Source: Glycomyces sambucus (lineage in GTDB: Bacteria > Actinomycetota > Actinomycetes > Mycobacteriales > Micromonosporaceae). From it: a stretch of DNA of 64,000 nt. Position numbers and translations under genes: made by a program. The notes under the pieces are model-generated. The model did not search any database. It had not been told where the DNA came from and was given only the letters and a program-made list of their open reading frames with translations. Position 1 is the stretch's first letter, and the number at the start of each line of letters is the position of its first letter. Below, one piece after another: positions 57,761 to 64,000 of this stretch. The DNA lies in contig NZ_FNGF01000006.1 of NCBI RefSeq assembly GCF_900102815.1, positions 434,001-498,000 of the forward strand, written 5' to 3'.

Positions 57761-58435
57761 ATGCGGGCGAAGCGGAGGCGGGCGAGCCGGGTCTGGCACG
57801 GGACGCTGTTCGCGATCGTGCTGGCGGCCTTGGTGACGCAGACGGTCCTGGTGGTGCAGGGCGGTACCGACGTCAACGCCGCCGCGGGCGGCGGGGACGA
57901 GTCCACGCGGGTGCGGCTGGTGCACCTGTTCAGCTACTTCACGATCCAGAGCAACCTCCTGGTGCTGTGGGCCTCGGGCCTCCTGGCGCTGCGGCCCGAC
58001 CGGGACGGGCGCGCGTGGCGGGTGCTGCGCCTGGACGCGCTGCTCGGCATCGTCATCACCGGGATCGTGTTCGCGCTGGTCCTCGCGCCGCTGGTGCATC
58101 CGGTCGGGGTCGCGTGGGCGGTGAACGCGGCGTTCCACTACCTCAGCCCGGCGGCGTTCCTGGTCGGCTGGCTCGTGTTCGGGCCGCGCGGGCAGGTCGA
58201 CGGGGGCACCGCGTGGCTGGCGTTCCTGTGGCCGGTCGCGTGGATCGCCTACACGTTCGCGCAGGGCGCGCGGACCGGCTGGTACCCGTACCCGTTCCTC
58301 GACGCCGCGGCCCTGGGCCACCCGCGGGCCGCGCTCAACACGGCCCTGGTGCTCCTCGCCGCGTTCTGCCTTGCGGCCCTGGCGCAGTGGGTCGACCGGC
58401 GGCTCAGGCGCGGGCGGGCCGGCGCGCGGCCCTGA
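57761..58435 (+). CDS. Pr6Pr family membrane protein
   Basis: The 224-residue protein has about six membrane segments and the Pr6Pr signature region: LFSYFTIQSNLLVLWASGLLAL after the first loop, FALVLAPLVHPVGVAWAVNAAFHYLSPAAFLVGW in the middle, and WIAYTFAQGARTGWYPYPFLD. This family of six-helix proteins is widespread in actinobacteria and has no proven function. GGGGAGG lies upstream of the ATG. Its 3' end overlaps the convergent MFS gene by 32 bases. Confidence 0.86.
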   Translation: MRAKRRRASRVWHGTLFAIVLAALVTQTVLVVQGGTDVNAAAGGGDESTRVRLVHLFSYFTIQSNLLVLWASGLLALRPDRDGRAWRVLRLDALLGIVITGIVFALVLAPLVHPVGVAWAVNAAFHYLSPAAFLVGWLVFGPRGQVDGGTAWLAFLWPVAWIAYTFAQGARTGWYPYPFLDAAALGHPRAALNTALVLLAAFCLAALAQWVDRRLRRGRAGARP

Positions 58436-59624
58436 GGGCGATCACGACGACCGGCACGAGGAGGGCGGCGCCGATCCACAGCACCGTGTCCGGACCCGAC
58501 CGGTCGACGGCGAAGCCGCCCGCGAAGGAGCCGGCCGCGATCGACAGGTTGAACATGACGGTGTTCAGGGAGGTCGCGATCTCGACCTCGCCGGGCTCGA
58601 CCGCGTTCATGTACCAGGTCTGGACGGCCGGGGAGACCAGGCCGTAGCCCGCGCCCCACAGCAGCAGGACCGCGGTGGCCGAGAACAGGTCGCCCACGGC
58701 GAAGGCCATGAGCGCCATGCCGAGCGCCATCGCGACGCCGAGGACGGCGAGTGTGGCGCGCAGGTGCCGCCCGATGAGCGAGCCGGAGGCGACCGTGGCG
58801 ACGAGCGCGGCGGCGCCGAACGCCAGGAGCAGGCCGCTCACCTGGGAGGCGGCGAGACCGTTGGCCTGGAGGATCGGGCTGATGAACGTGTACGCGATGA
58901 AGTGGCCGGTGACGATGAAGAACGTCAGGGCCAGGCCGGTGCGCACGGCCTTGCTGCCGCGCACCACCTTCGGGAGCGACGCGAACGAGACCTGCGAGTT
59001 CGACGGGAGCTTGGGGACGAGGACCGCGATGGCGGCCATGGCGACCAGCGCGAGGCCGGTGAGCGCGACGAGGGCCGCGCGCCAGCCGAAGTGGTCGCCG
59101 ATGAGCGTCCCGAGCGGGACGCCGAGGACGGTGGCGGCGCCGATCCCGCCGTAGACCGCGGCGGTCGCGCGCGGCACGTCCCGGGCGGGGACCAGGCGCA
59201 GCGCGATGCCCCCGGCGACGGCCCAGAACGCGCCGATCGAGACGCCCACGAGCACGCGGGCGGCCAGGAGCGGGCCGAAGCCGGTCGCGGTGGCGGCGCC
59301 GATGTTCGCGCCCGCGACGAGCACGGCGAGGGCGATGAGCACCAGGCGGCGGTCGAGGCGCCGCGAGAGCACGACGCTCAGGGGCGCGGCGATCGCGGCG
59401 ACCAGGCCGGGGACGGTGACCATGAGGCCGGCGGTGCCCTCGCTGACGCCCAGCTCGCCGCTGATCGGCGTGAGCAGGCCCACAGGGAGGACTTCGGAGG
59501 TCATGACGACGAAGACGCCGAGGGAGACGGCGGCCACGGCGAGCCACTGCCTGGGGGTCGCGCGCTCGGGCGCGGCGGGCCCGCGGGTGTCGGTGGGAGA
59601 GAGGGTGCGGTCGAGCGTGGTCAC
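58404..59624 (-). CDS. MFS transporter, DHA1-type drug or sugar efflux protein
   Basis: The 406-residue exporter has 12 hydrophobic segments. It opens QWLAVAAVSLGVFVVMTSEVLPVGLLTPIS and carries the motif A-like loop SRRLDRRLVLIALAVLVAG after helix 2 and an AVAGGIALRLVPARDVPRA loop. It resembles the YdhP/AraJ-type DHA1 group that expels drugs, arabinose or purine nucleosides. The GTG start is preceded by GGAG. A possible structured RNA lies 103 bases upstream in its leader. Confidence 0.9.
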   Translation of the reverse strand: MTTLDRTLSPTDTRGPAAPERATPRQWLAVAAVSLGVFVVMTSEVLPVGLLTPISGELGVSEGTAGLMVTVPGLVAAIAAPLSVVLSRRLDRRLVLIALAVLVAGANIGAATATGFGPLLAARVLVGVSIGAFWAVAGGIALRLVPARDVPRATAAVYGGIGAATVLGVPLGTLIGDHFGWRAALVALTGLALVAMAAIAVLVPKLPSNSQVSFASLPKVVRGSKAVRTGLALTFFIVTGHFIAYTFISPILQANGLAASQVSGLLLAFGAAALVATVASGSLIGRHLRATLAVLGVAMALGMALMAFAVGDLFSATAVLLLWGAGYGLVSPAVQTWYMNAVEPGEVEIATSLNTVMFNLSIAAGSFAGGFAVDRSGPDTVLWIGAALLVPVVVIALRAARRPARA

Positions 59625-60005
59625 GGCGGCGCTCCAGGTCAGAGTCGGTTCTCGGCAGGGACCCTCGCGGGTCGTATTGCCGGAACCGGTCCACCACTCG
59701 GTCCGCGCGCGGGCGACACGGGATCGGCCCGTACAGGGGCTGCCCGCCTCGGAGGGCGGGCGGCCGGGGAGCTGAGGTCCCCTTGGCGGTGTACGGGCGT
59801 CGGCCCTGACCGGGATCGCTCCCGGGGCGTCGCCTGCACCAAGGGTAGAGCCCGCGGGGCCACACCGTCCACCCGTACGCCTGTAGCGTTCACGACTGCA
59901 TGGGACGCGAACCCGGCGCCCGCCGCGGGGTTGCGAAGCCATGACAGACTCGTGTCTGCGCCGCACGCTGCGCGCGCAGGCTTCACCGGAAGGAACGACG
60001 GGCGC
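59625..60005. other. Divergent gap between the MFS and CDF genes
   Basis: The 381 bases contain no gene. They hold a 72-nt three-way-junction structure (59727-59798) and a small hairpin of the GACCC-GGGTC type near 59660-59675. GGAAGGA at 59988-59994 may be a distant ribosome binding site of the CDF gene. Confidence 0.5.
59727..59798. ncRNA. Candidate three-way-junction structured RNA (possible leader element)
   Basis: The 9-bp outer helix GCCCGTACA (59727-59735) with TGTACGGGC (59790-59798) encloses two hairpins: GCCCGCC with GGCGGGC (59742-59761, 6-base loop) and GGGGA with TCCCC (59766-59782, 7-base loop). The layout is that of a small three-way-junction aptamer such as a purine riboswitch, but the sequence matches no class I know. 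It lies 103 bases before the MFS gene (minus) and 208 before the CDF gene (plus), so its strand is uncertain. Confidence 0.35.
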
Positions 60006-60938
60006 ATGTCAGCAGAAGGCGGCACCAAGGCGATCGTGGCGGCCCTCTTGGCCAACACCGGCATCGCGATCTCCAAGTTCGTGGCGGCCGGGATCACCGG
60101 GTCGGCGTCGATGCTGGCCGAGGGCGTGCACTCGGTCGCCGACGCCTCGAACCAGGTCCTGCTCCTCATCGGCGGCAAGGCGTCCCGCAAGGCCGCCAGC
60201 CCCGCCCACCCGTTCGGGTACGGGCGCGAGCGCTACATCTACGCGTTCATCGTCTCGATCGTCCTGTTCTCCATCGGCGGCGTGTACGCCCTCTACGAGG
60301 GCTACCACAAGCTGTCCCACCACGAGGACCTGAAGACGCCGCTGGTCGCCGTCATCGTCCTGGTCATCGCGATCGTCCTGGAGTCGTTCTCGCTGCGCAC
60401 GGCCGTCAAGGAGTCGAACGCGGTGCGCGGCAAGCAGACCTGGGTGCAGTTCATCAAGGGCTCCCGCTCCCCCGAGCTGCCGGTGATCCTCCTGGAGGAC
60501 ATCGGCGCGCTCGTCGGCCTCATCCTCGCCCTCTTCGGCGTGGGCCTGTCCTGGATCACCGGGAACGTCGTCTTCGACGCTCTGGGCACCATGGCGATCG
60601 GCGTGCTCCTCGTCTGCATCGCGGTGGTCCTGGCGATCGAGATCCGCTCCATGCTCATCGGCGAGTCGGCCACCCACGAGGACATCGCGGCCATCGAGGG
60701 CGCCATCAAGCAGGACGGCACGAGCGTCCTCATCCACCTCAAGACCCTCCACGTCGGCCCCGACGAGCTGCTGGTCGCCGCCAAGGTCGGCATCGACCGG
60801 TCCGAGACCGGCGCGCAGGTCGCCGCCGAGATCGACGCCGCCGAGGCGCGCATCCGCGCCGCCGTCCCCAAGGCGAAGCTCATCTACATCGAGCCCGACA
60901 TCCAGCGCACGGACGCCCCCGCGGCCGAGGGCGCATAG
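60006..60938 (+). CDS. Cation diffusion facilitator (CDF) metal exporter
   Basis: The 310-residue membrane protein exports divalent metals, most often Zn2+, in exchange for protons. Helix 2 has the family metal-site pattern SASMLAEGVHSVADASNQVLL (HxxxD), and helix 5 has ELPVILLEDIGALVGLILAL (a second ED/D pair in place of the usual HxxxD). A cytoplasmic dimerisation domain covers about 215-300. The HxxxD and ExxD-type sites suggest a group that may prefer Mn or Fe over Zn, but this is not certain. No metal regulator is adjacent. Confidence 0.92.
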   Translation: MSAEGGTKAIVAALLANTGIAISKFVAAGITGSASMLAEGVHSVADASNQVLLLIGGKASRKAASPAHPFGYGRERYIYAFIVSIVLFSIGGVYALYEGYHKLSHHEDLKTPLVAVIVLVIAIVLESFSLRTAVKESNAVRGKQTWVQFIKGSRSPELPVILLEDIGALVGLILALFGVGLSWITGNVVFDALGTMAIGVLLVCIAVVLAIEIRSMLIGESATHEDIAAIEGAIKQDGTSVLIHLKTLHVGPDELLVAAKVGIDRSETGAQVAAEIDAAEARIRAAVPKAKLIYIEPDIQRTDAPAAEGA

Positions 60939-60941
60939 GCT
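60936..60941 (+). promoter_or_regulatory. Likely -10 element of the Smr gene, overlapping the CDF stop codon
   Basis: TAGGCT, then six bases, then the ATG at 60948. The TAG is also the stop codon of the CDF gene. Confidence 0.5.
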
Positions 60942-60947
60942 CGGGCC

Positions 60948-61238
60948 ATGGCGAAACTGGTGCTGGACCTCCACGACATCTTCAACAAGGGCGACCAGAT
61001 CGAGAAGGCGCTGCGGGACGTGATCCAGGAGGCGGTCGACAAGCGGATCGACCTCGTGGAGATCATCCCCGGCAAGGGATCCGGCCAGCTCAAGAAGAAG
61101 GTGCTGCGGTTCCTGGACCAGAAGGAGGTCAAGGCCCTGTACCACCGGGTCGACAAGGACTCCAAGAACTTCGGCAGACTTTTCGTGCACTTCCGTTTTG
61201 AGCAAAGCCAGCACAAGGACAAGCGCCGCAAGCGATGA
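60948..61238 (+). CDS. Stand-alone Smr (small MutS-related) domain protein
   Basis: The 96-residue protein is a single Smr domain: KLVLDLHDIFNKGDQIEKAL (the LDLH motif), then DLVEIIPGKGSGQLKKKVLRF (the GKGxG motif) and a C-terminal basic tail KDKRRKR. Smr domains nick branched or other DNA structures or act on RNA; here there is no MutS portion. It follows the CDF gene by nine bases but appears to have its own leaderless promoter within the CDF stop codon. A 12-bp hairpin follows. Confidence 0.9.
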   Translation: MAKLVLDLHDIFNKGDQIEKALRDVIQEAVDKRIDLVEIIPGKGSGQLKKKVLRFLDQKEVKALYHRVDKDSKNFGRLFVHFRFEQSQHKDKRRKR

Positions 61239-61250
61239 TGGTACGCAGAC

Positions 61251-61286
61251 GGCGGCGCAACCTTCCTCCCCGTGGGTTGCGCCGCC
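61251..61286 (+). terminator. Hairpin terminator after the Smr gene
   Basis: GGCGGCGCAACC pairs with GGTTGCGCCGCC (12 bp) around a 12-base loop, 12 bases beyond the stop codon. Confidence 0.7.
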
Positions 61287-61334
61287 GCGCCGCGTGCTCA
61301 GGTATGCGGTTGTGACCGCCGAGCGTCCTGCCGC

Positions 61335-61595
61335 TCAGTCGATCCGGTCGCCGTCGGCGCCGAGCACCTCCAGCAGTCGCAGCACCGGTACCCGGTAGCT
61401 GTGGCCGATCCGAAGGACCTGGACGGGGAAGTCGCCGTCCTTCGCCAGCCGGTACGCGACCGTCCGCCCGATCCCGAGGATCTGGGCCGCGGTCTCCACG
61501 TTCGTCATCACGCCGAGCGACTTGACGCGTTCGACCGTCCAGATGTCGTCGATGGTGGCGACACTCGAAGGCCCCACCTTCGCATTCGGTGTCAT
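61335..61595 (-). CDS. Helix-turn-helix (excisionase-like) domain protein
   Basis: The 86-residue protein has one winged-helix/MerR-type DNA-binding domain of the excisionase kind: NVETAAQILGIGRTVAYRLAKDG followed by FPVQVLRIGHSYRVPVLRLLEVLG. Such proteins are found in integrating elements as Xis, but also as free-standing actinobacterial regulators. No integrase is nearby, so a regulator is more likely. AAAGGA precedes the ATG; a longer in-frame start is uncharacteristic. Confidence 0.85.
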   Translation of the reverse strand: MTPNAKVGPSSVATIDDIWTVERVKSLGVMTNVETAAQILGIGRTVAYRLAKDGDFPVQVLRIGHSYRVPVLRLLEVLGADGDRID

Positions 61596-61847
61596 GTTCG
61601 TCCTTTCCTGCGGACCGCGCCGACACGGGGTGCATCGGTGCGGGGCCGCCAAGGACCAGTCGACCCCACGCGGCACGTCCGAGTCCAGAGCGACCCGCCG
61701 GTATTCACTCTTACGCGTGGTGTGCGCGTCCTCACCGGAGGAGGGAGGATTTGGGCGCGAACGGGATTCATTGCCAGAATTGCGCGCGCCAGTACCGCCG
61801 CCGAGTGTTCCCACTCTGTGACCCGGCGAGATGCAAACGAGATCAGC
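61596..61847. other. Gap upstream of the siderophore uptake operon
   Basis: About 250 bases between divergent genes, with no coding signal. The right end leads into the iron box and promoter of the uptake operon. Confidence 0.4.
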
Positions 61848-61866
61848 GTAGGTTAGCCTTACCTAC
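61848..61866 (+). promoter_or_regulatory. IdeR/DtxR-type iron box overlapping the promoter
   Basis: GTAGGTTAGCCTTACCTAC matches the DtxR/IdeR consensus TTAGGTTAGGCTAACCTAA at 15 of 19 positions. It ends directly before the ATG of the ATPase gene. TAGCCT within it (61854-61859) lies seven bases before that ATG and could be the -10 of a leaderless transcript, so repressor binding would block transcription in iron-rich conditions. Confidence 0.85.
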
Positions 61867-62694
61867 ATGCCAGATGACGCAGGCTTGAGCGGCCGCGCCC
61901 TCCGACTCGCCTACTTCGGCGACACCGTCGTCCACGACGCCGACATCGACCTGCGCGGCGGCGAGGTGACGGCCCTCCTGGGACCCAACGGGTCCGGGAA
62001 GTCCACCCTCCTGCGCTCCCTCGCGCGCCTGCACCGGCCCGAGGCCGGCACAGTTGGCTTCCCCGACGGCACCGAATCGGCCGCCCTGAGCCCCAAGGAC
62101 TTCGCGCGCCGCGTCGCGCTGCTCTCCCAGTCCCGCCCCGTCCCCGGCGGCATCCGCGTCACCGACGTCGTCGGCTACGGCCGCCACCCCCACCGCGGCC
62201 GCTGGCGCCACGGCGACCCCGACGGGCCCGTGAAGGTCCAGCGCGCCATGGAGATCTGCGGCGTCGAGCACATGGCCGAACGCGGCATGGAGGCCCTCTC
62301 CGGCGGCGAGCGCCAGCGCGTCTGGCTCGCCTCCTGCCTCGCCCAGGACACCGCCGTGCTCCTCCTCGACGAGCCCACCAACCACCTCGACCTGCGCTAC
62401 CAGGTCGAGATCCTCGACCTGGTCCGCGACCTCGCCGACGAGCACGGCACCGCCGTCGGCGTCGTCCTCCACGACCTCGACCAGGCCGCCGCGGTCGCCG
62501 ACCGCGCCGTGCTCCTCCACGACGGCCGCGTCAAGGCCGCCGGGACCCCGGCCGAGGTGCTCACCGCCGAGAACCTCACCGCCGCATACGGCATCGACAT
62601 CCGCGTCGACGCCGACCCCGTCACCGGCCTGCTCACGGCCCGGCCCATCGGCCGCCACCACTCCCGCAGACTCGCGGGCACCACCACCGAATAG
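61867..62694 (+). CDS. Siderophore/heme-type ABC importer ATPase
   Basis: The 275-residue nucleotide-binding subunit has Walker A GPNGSGKSTLL (about residues 40-49), signature LSGGERQRVWLASCLAQ, Walker B VLLLDEPTNHLD and switch GVVLHDLDQ. It is of the FecE/FepC/BtuD group for iron complexes or cobalamin. The ATG lies directly after an iron box and has no ribosome binding site, so a leaderless transcript is likely. The ATPase gene comes first in this operon, ahead of the binding protein and permease. Confidence 0.94.
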   Translation: MPDDAGLSGRALRLAYFGDTVVHDADIDLRGGEVTALLGPNGSGKSTLLRSLARLHRPEAGTVGFPDGTESAALSPKDFARRVALLSQSRPVPGGIRVTDVVGYGRHPHRGRWRHGDPDGPVKVQRAMEICGVEHMAERGMEALSGGERQRVWLASCLAQDTAVLLLDEPTNHLDLRYQVEILDLVRDLADEHGTAVGVVLHDLDQAAAVADRAVLLHDGRVKAAGTPAEVLTAENLTAAYGIDIRVDADPVTGLLTARPIGRHHSRRLAGTTTE

Positions 62695-62704
62695 AAGGAA
62701 CCCG

Positions 62705-63694
62705 ATGCGAATTCCCGACCTCAAGACGTTCGCCGTGCCCGCAGCACTGGCCGCCGTCCTCGCCGCCGCCGCGTGCGGCACCACCGAACAGGGCGAGGCG
62801 TCCGGCGGCTCCGAGAGCGACGCCGGGCCGGTCTCGGTCACCGACTTCCTCGGCCGCACCGTGGAACTCGACGCCCCCGCCGAGAAGGTCGTGGCGCTCG
62901 AATGGGCCGAGGTCGAGATCGTCGCGAGCCTCGGCGTCATGCCCGTCGGCGTCGCCGACATCGAGGGCTACGACATGTGGGCCGGCGCCGCCGTACCGCT
63001 CGACGACACCGTCACCGACGTCGGCACCCGCCAGGAGCCGTCCATCGACGCCATCGCCGGACTCGACGCCGACCTGGTCGTCATGGAGACCGACGACGAG
63101 GCCCTCATCGCCTCGATCGAGGAGTTCGTGCCGGTCCTGGTCACCGAGGGCTCCAACGAGACCGACAACCTCGCCCGCATGAAGAGCGACGTCGACCTCA
63201 TCGCGACCCTCACCGGCAAGACCGACGAGGCCGCGGCCCTGTGGTCGGACTTCGAGGCCAAGATCGCCGACACCAAGGCCGCCATCGAGGCCGCCGGCAC
63301 CGGCGCCGTCCCGTACCTCTACGCCGACGGCTGGATCGAAGGCGACGCCGTCTCCATCCGCCCCTTCGCCGCGAGCTCCCTCGTCGGCTCCATCGGCACC
63401 GCCGTGGGCCTCACGAACGCCTGGACCGGCGAGACCGACGGGATGTGGGGCCTGGGCGCCACCGACGTCGAGGGCATGGCCCAGTTCACCGACACCGAGC
63501 TCAAGTTCATCTGGAACAACGCCGACGGCACGAACATCTTCAGCGACGGCGTCGCGGGCAACGCGATCTGGGAGAACCTGGCGTTCGTGAAGAACGGCAC
63601 CACGTACGAGCTGCCCGCCGGCACCTGGACCTTCGGCGGCCCCAAGTCCTCCGAGGCGCTCCTCGACTACTTCGCCGAGGTCTACGCCAGTTGA
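62705..63694 (+). CDS. Iron-siderophore ABC substrate-binding lipoprotein
   Basis: The 329-residue lipoprotein has a signal ending in AAAACG (lipid Cys near residue 24) and the two-lobed FecB/FhuD-like fold with a long connecting helix. Family features are VTDFLGRTVELDAPAEKVVALEWAEVEIVASLG, then GTRQEPSIDAIAGLDADLVV, and LWSDFEAKIADTKAAIEAAG. It captures ferric siderophore, or possibly heme or another iron complex, outside the cell. The TGA stop overlaps the TTG start of the permease gene. Confidence 0.94.
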   Translation: MRIPDLKTFAVPAALAAVLAAAACGTTEQGEASGGSESDAGPVSVTDFLGRTVELDAPAEKVVALEWAEVEIVASLGVMPVGVADIEGYDMWAGAAVPLDDTVTDVGTRQEPSIDAIAGLDADLVVMETDDEALIASIEEFVPVLVTEGSNETDNLARMKSDVDLIATLTGKTDEAAALWSDFEAKIADTKAAIEAAGTGAVPYLYADGWIEGDAVSIRPFAASSLVGSIGTAVGLTNAWTGETDGMWGLGATDVEGMAQFTDTELKFIWNNADGTNIFSDGVAGNAIWENLAFVKNGTTYELPAGTWTFGGPKSSEALLDYFAEVYAS

Positions 63695-64000
63695 GCACCC
63701 TGAGCTCGCCGGCGCGACCGGAGGCCCCGGCCCGGAAGGCGCCGCGCCTCGTCCCGACCGCGGCGGCCTTCCTCGTCACGGCCGGAGCCCTGGTCGCGCT
63801 GGCGGTGCTCCACCTCACCCAAGGCACGTCCGAAGTGGACGCCGGTGACCTGCTCGCACTGGTCACCGGCGGCGCCGACGCGGGCGTGTGGCACGTCCTC
63901 GAAGGCGCCCGACTCCCCCGGCTCACCGGGGCGGTGCTCGTCGGAGTCGCGCTCGGCGCGTCCGGCGTGCTGCTCCAGTCGGTGGCGCGCAACGCGCTCG
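63691..64000 (+). CDS. FecCD-type iron ABC permease (partial, cut by window end)
   Basis: The first 103 codons of a FecCD permease are present. TTG at 63691 overlaps the preceding stop (TTGA), so translation is coupled. The protein has a charged N terminus, a first membrane helix (LVPTAAAFLVTAGALVALAVLH), then the LEGARLPRLTGAVLVGVALG and SGVLLQSVARNAL signature of FecCD/BtuC permeases. The gene continues beyond the window, where a second permease gene is often found. Confidence 0.9.
   Translation, partial: MSTLSSPARPEAPARKAPRLVPTAAAFLVTAGALVALAVLHLTQGTSEVDAGDLLALVTGGADAGVWHVLEGARLPRLTGAVLVGVALGASGVLLQSVARNAL

Noticed and set aside
1..64000. Search for CRISPR arrays, tRNA or rRNA genes, insertion sequences and prophage
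   Set aside because: No regularly spaced repeats with unique spacers, no cloverleaf-like sequence with CCA context, and no transposase, integrase or capsid motifs were seen. The tandem arrays have no spacers.

Overview
The window is chromosomal DNA from a very GC-rich actinomycete. Third codon positions are almost all G or C, GTG and TTG starts are common, and many genes have a TAnnnT hexamer six bases before the start codon and no ribosome binding site, as in leaderless actinobacterial transcripts. Gene order in the first 17 kb (mrp, dapD/dapE, LOG protein, folP2-type gene, DivIVA-domain membrane protein, DUF3117, htrA, tatB) is a rearranged version of the Mycobacterium tuberculosis Rv1201c-Rv1229c region. 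The amidohydrolase-ffh-amt block matches Rv2915c-Rv2920c without glnB and glnD. Genus cannot be fixed from the sequence; a Glycomyces-like actinomycete is only a guess. No rRNA, tRNA, CRISPR array, insertion sequence or prophage was recognised.

Layout. 0-8 kb: PhzF-like enzyme, Mrp, YbjQ, divergent dapD/dapE for lysine and diaminopimelate synthesis, LOG hydrolase, FolP2-type protein, M18 aminopeptidase. 8-14 kb: a perfect 59-nt palindrome, a lipoprotein with an internal duplication, and a tight four-gene run built around a soluble triple-domain FtsK/SpoIIIE-type ATPase. This run is the best candidate here for an undescribed system. 14-23 kb: DUF3117, HtrA-type protease, TatB, a small VOC protein, DUF4190 protein, amidohydrolase, signal recognition particle Ffh, ammonium channel, with a repeat-filled gap before ffh.

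23-31 kb: a LacI-type regulator with a perfect 12-bp operator and an intracellular glycoside hydrolase, then an aldo/keto reductase, MscL, two tandem VOC proteins and a VapBC toxin-antitoxin pair. 31-39.5 kb is an import region: a peptide/nickel-type binding protein with a fused DppB-DppC permease and no ATPase gene, a GNAT enzyme, and a five-gene operon joining a NitT/TauT-type ABC importer to 4-hydroxybenzoate 3-monooxygenase. 39.7-50.9 kb: a secreted glycerophosphodiesterase behind a four-unit PHO box, an ABC exporter, a CASTOR/POLLUX-type ion channel, an isoaspartate-methyltransferase relative, a second methyltransferase, a LysE exporter and a YqeB-like membrane protein.

51-61 kb: a secreted four-cysteine protein, PrsW protease with a membrane partner, a VOC and a DUF2071 protein, secreted GH19 chitinase, an AraC regulator divergent from a small membrane protein, Pr6Pr protein, an MFS exporter preceded by a possible three-way-junction RNA, a CDF metal exporter and an Smr-domain protein. 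The end holds a siderophore uptake operon (ATPase, binding protein, permease cut by the window edge) behind an IdeR/DtxR-type iron box that overlaps its promoter.
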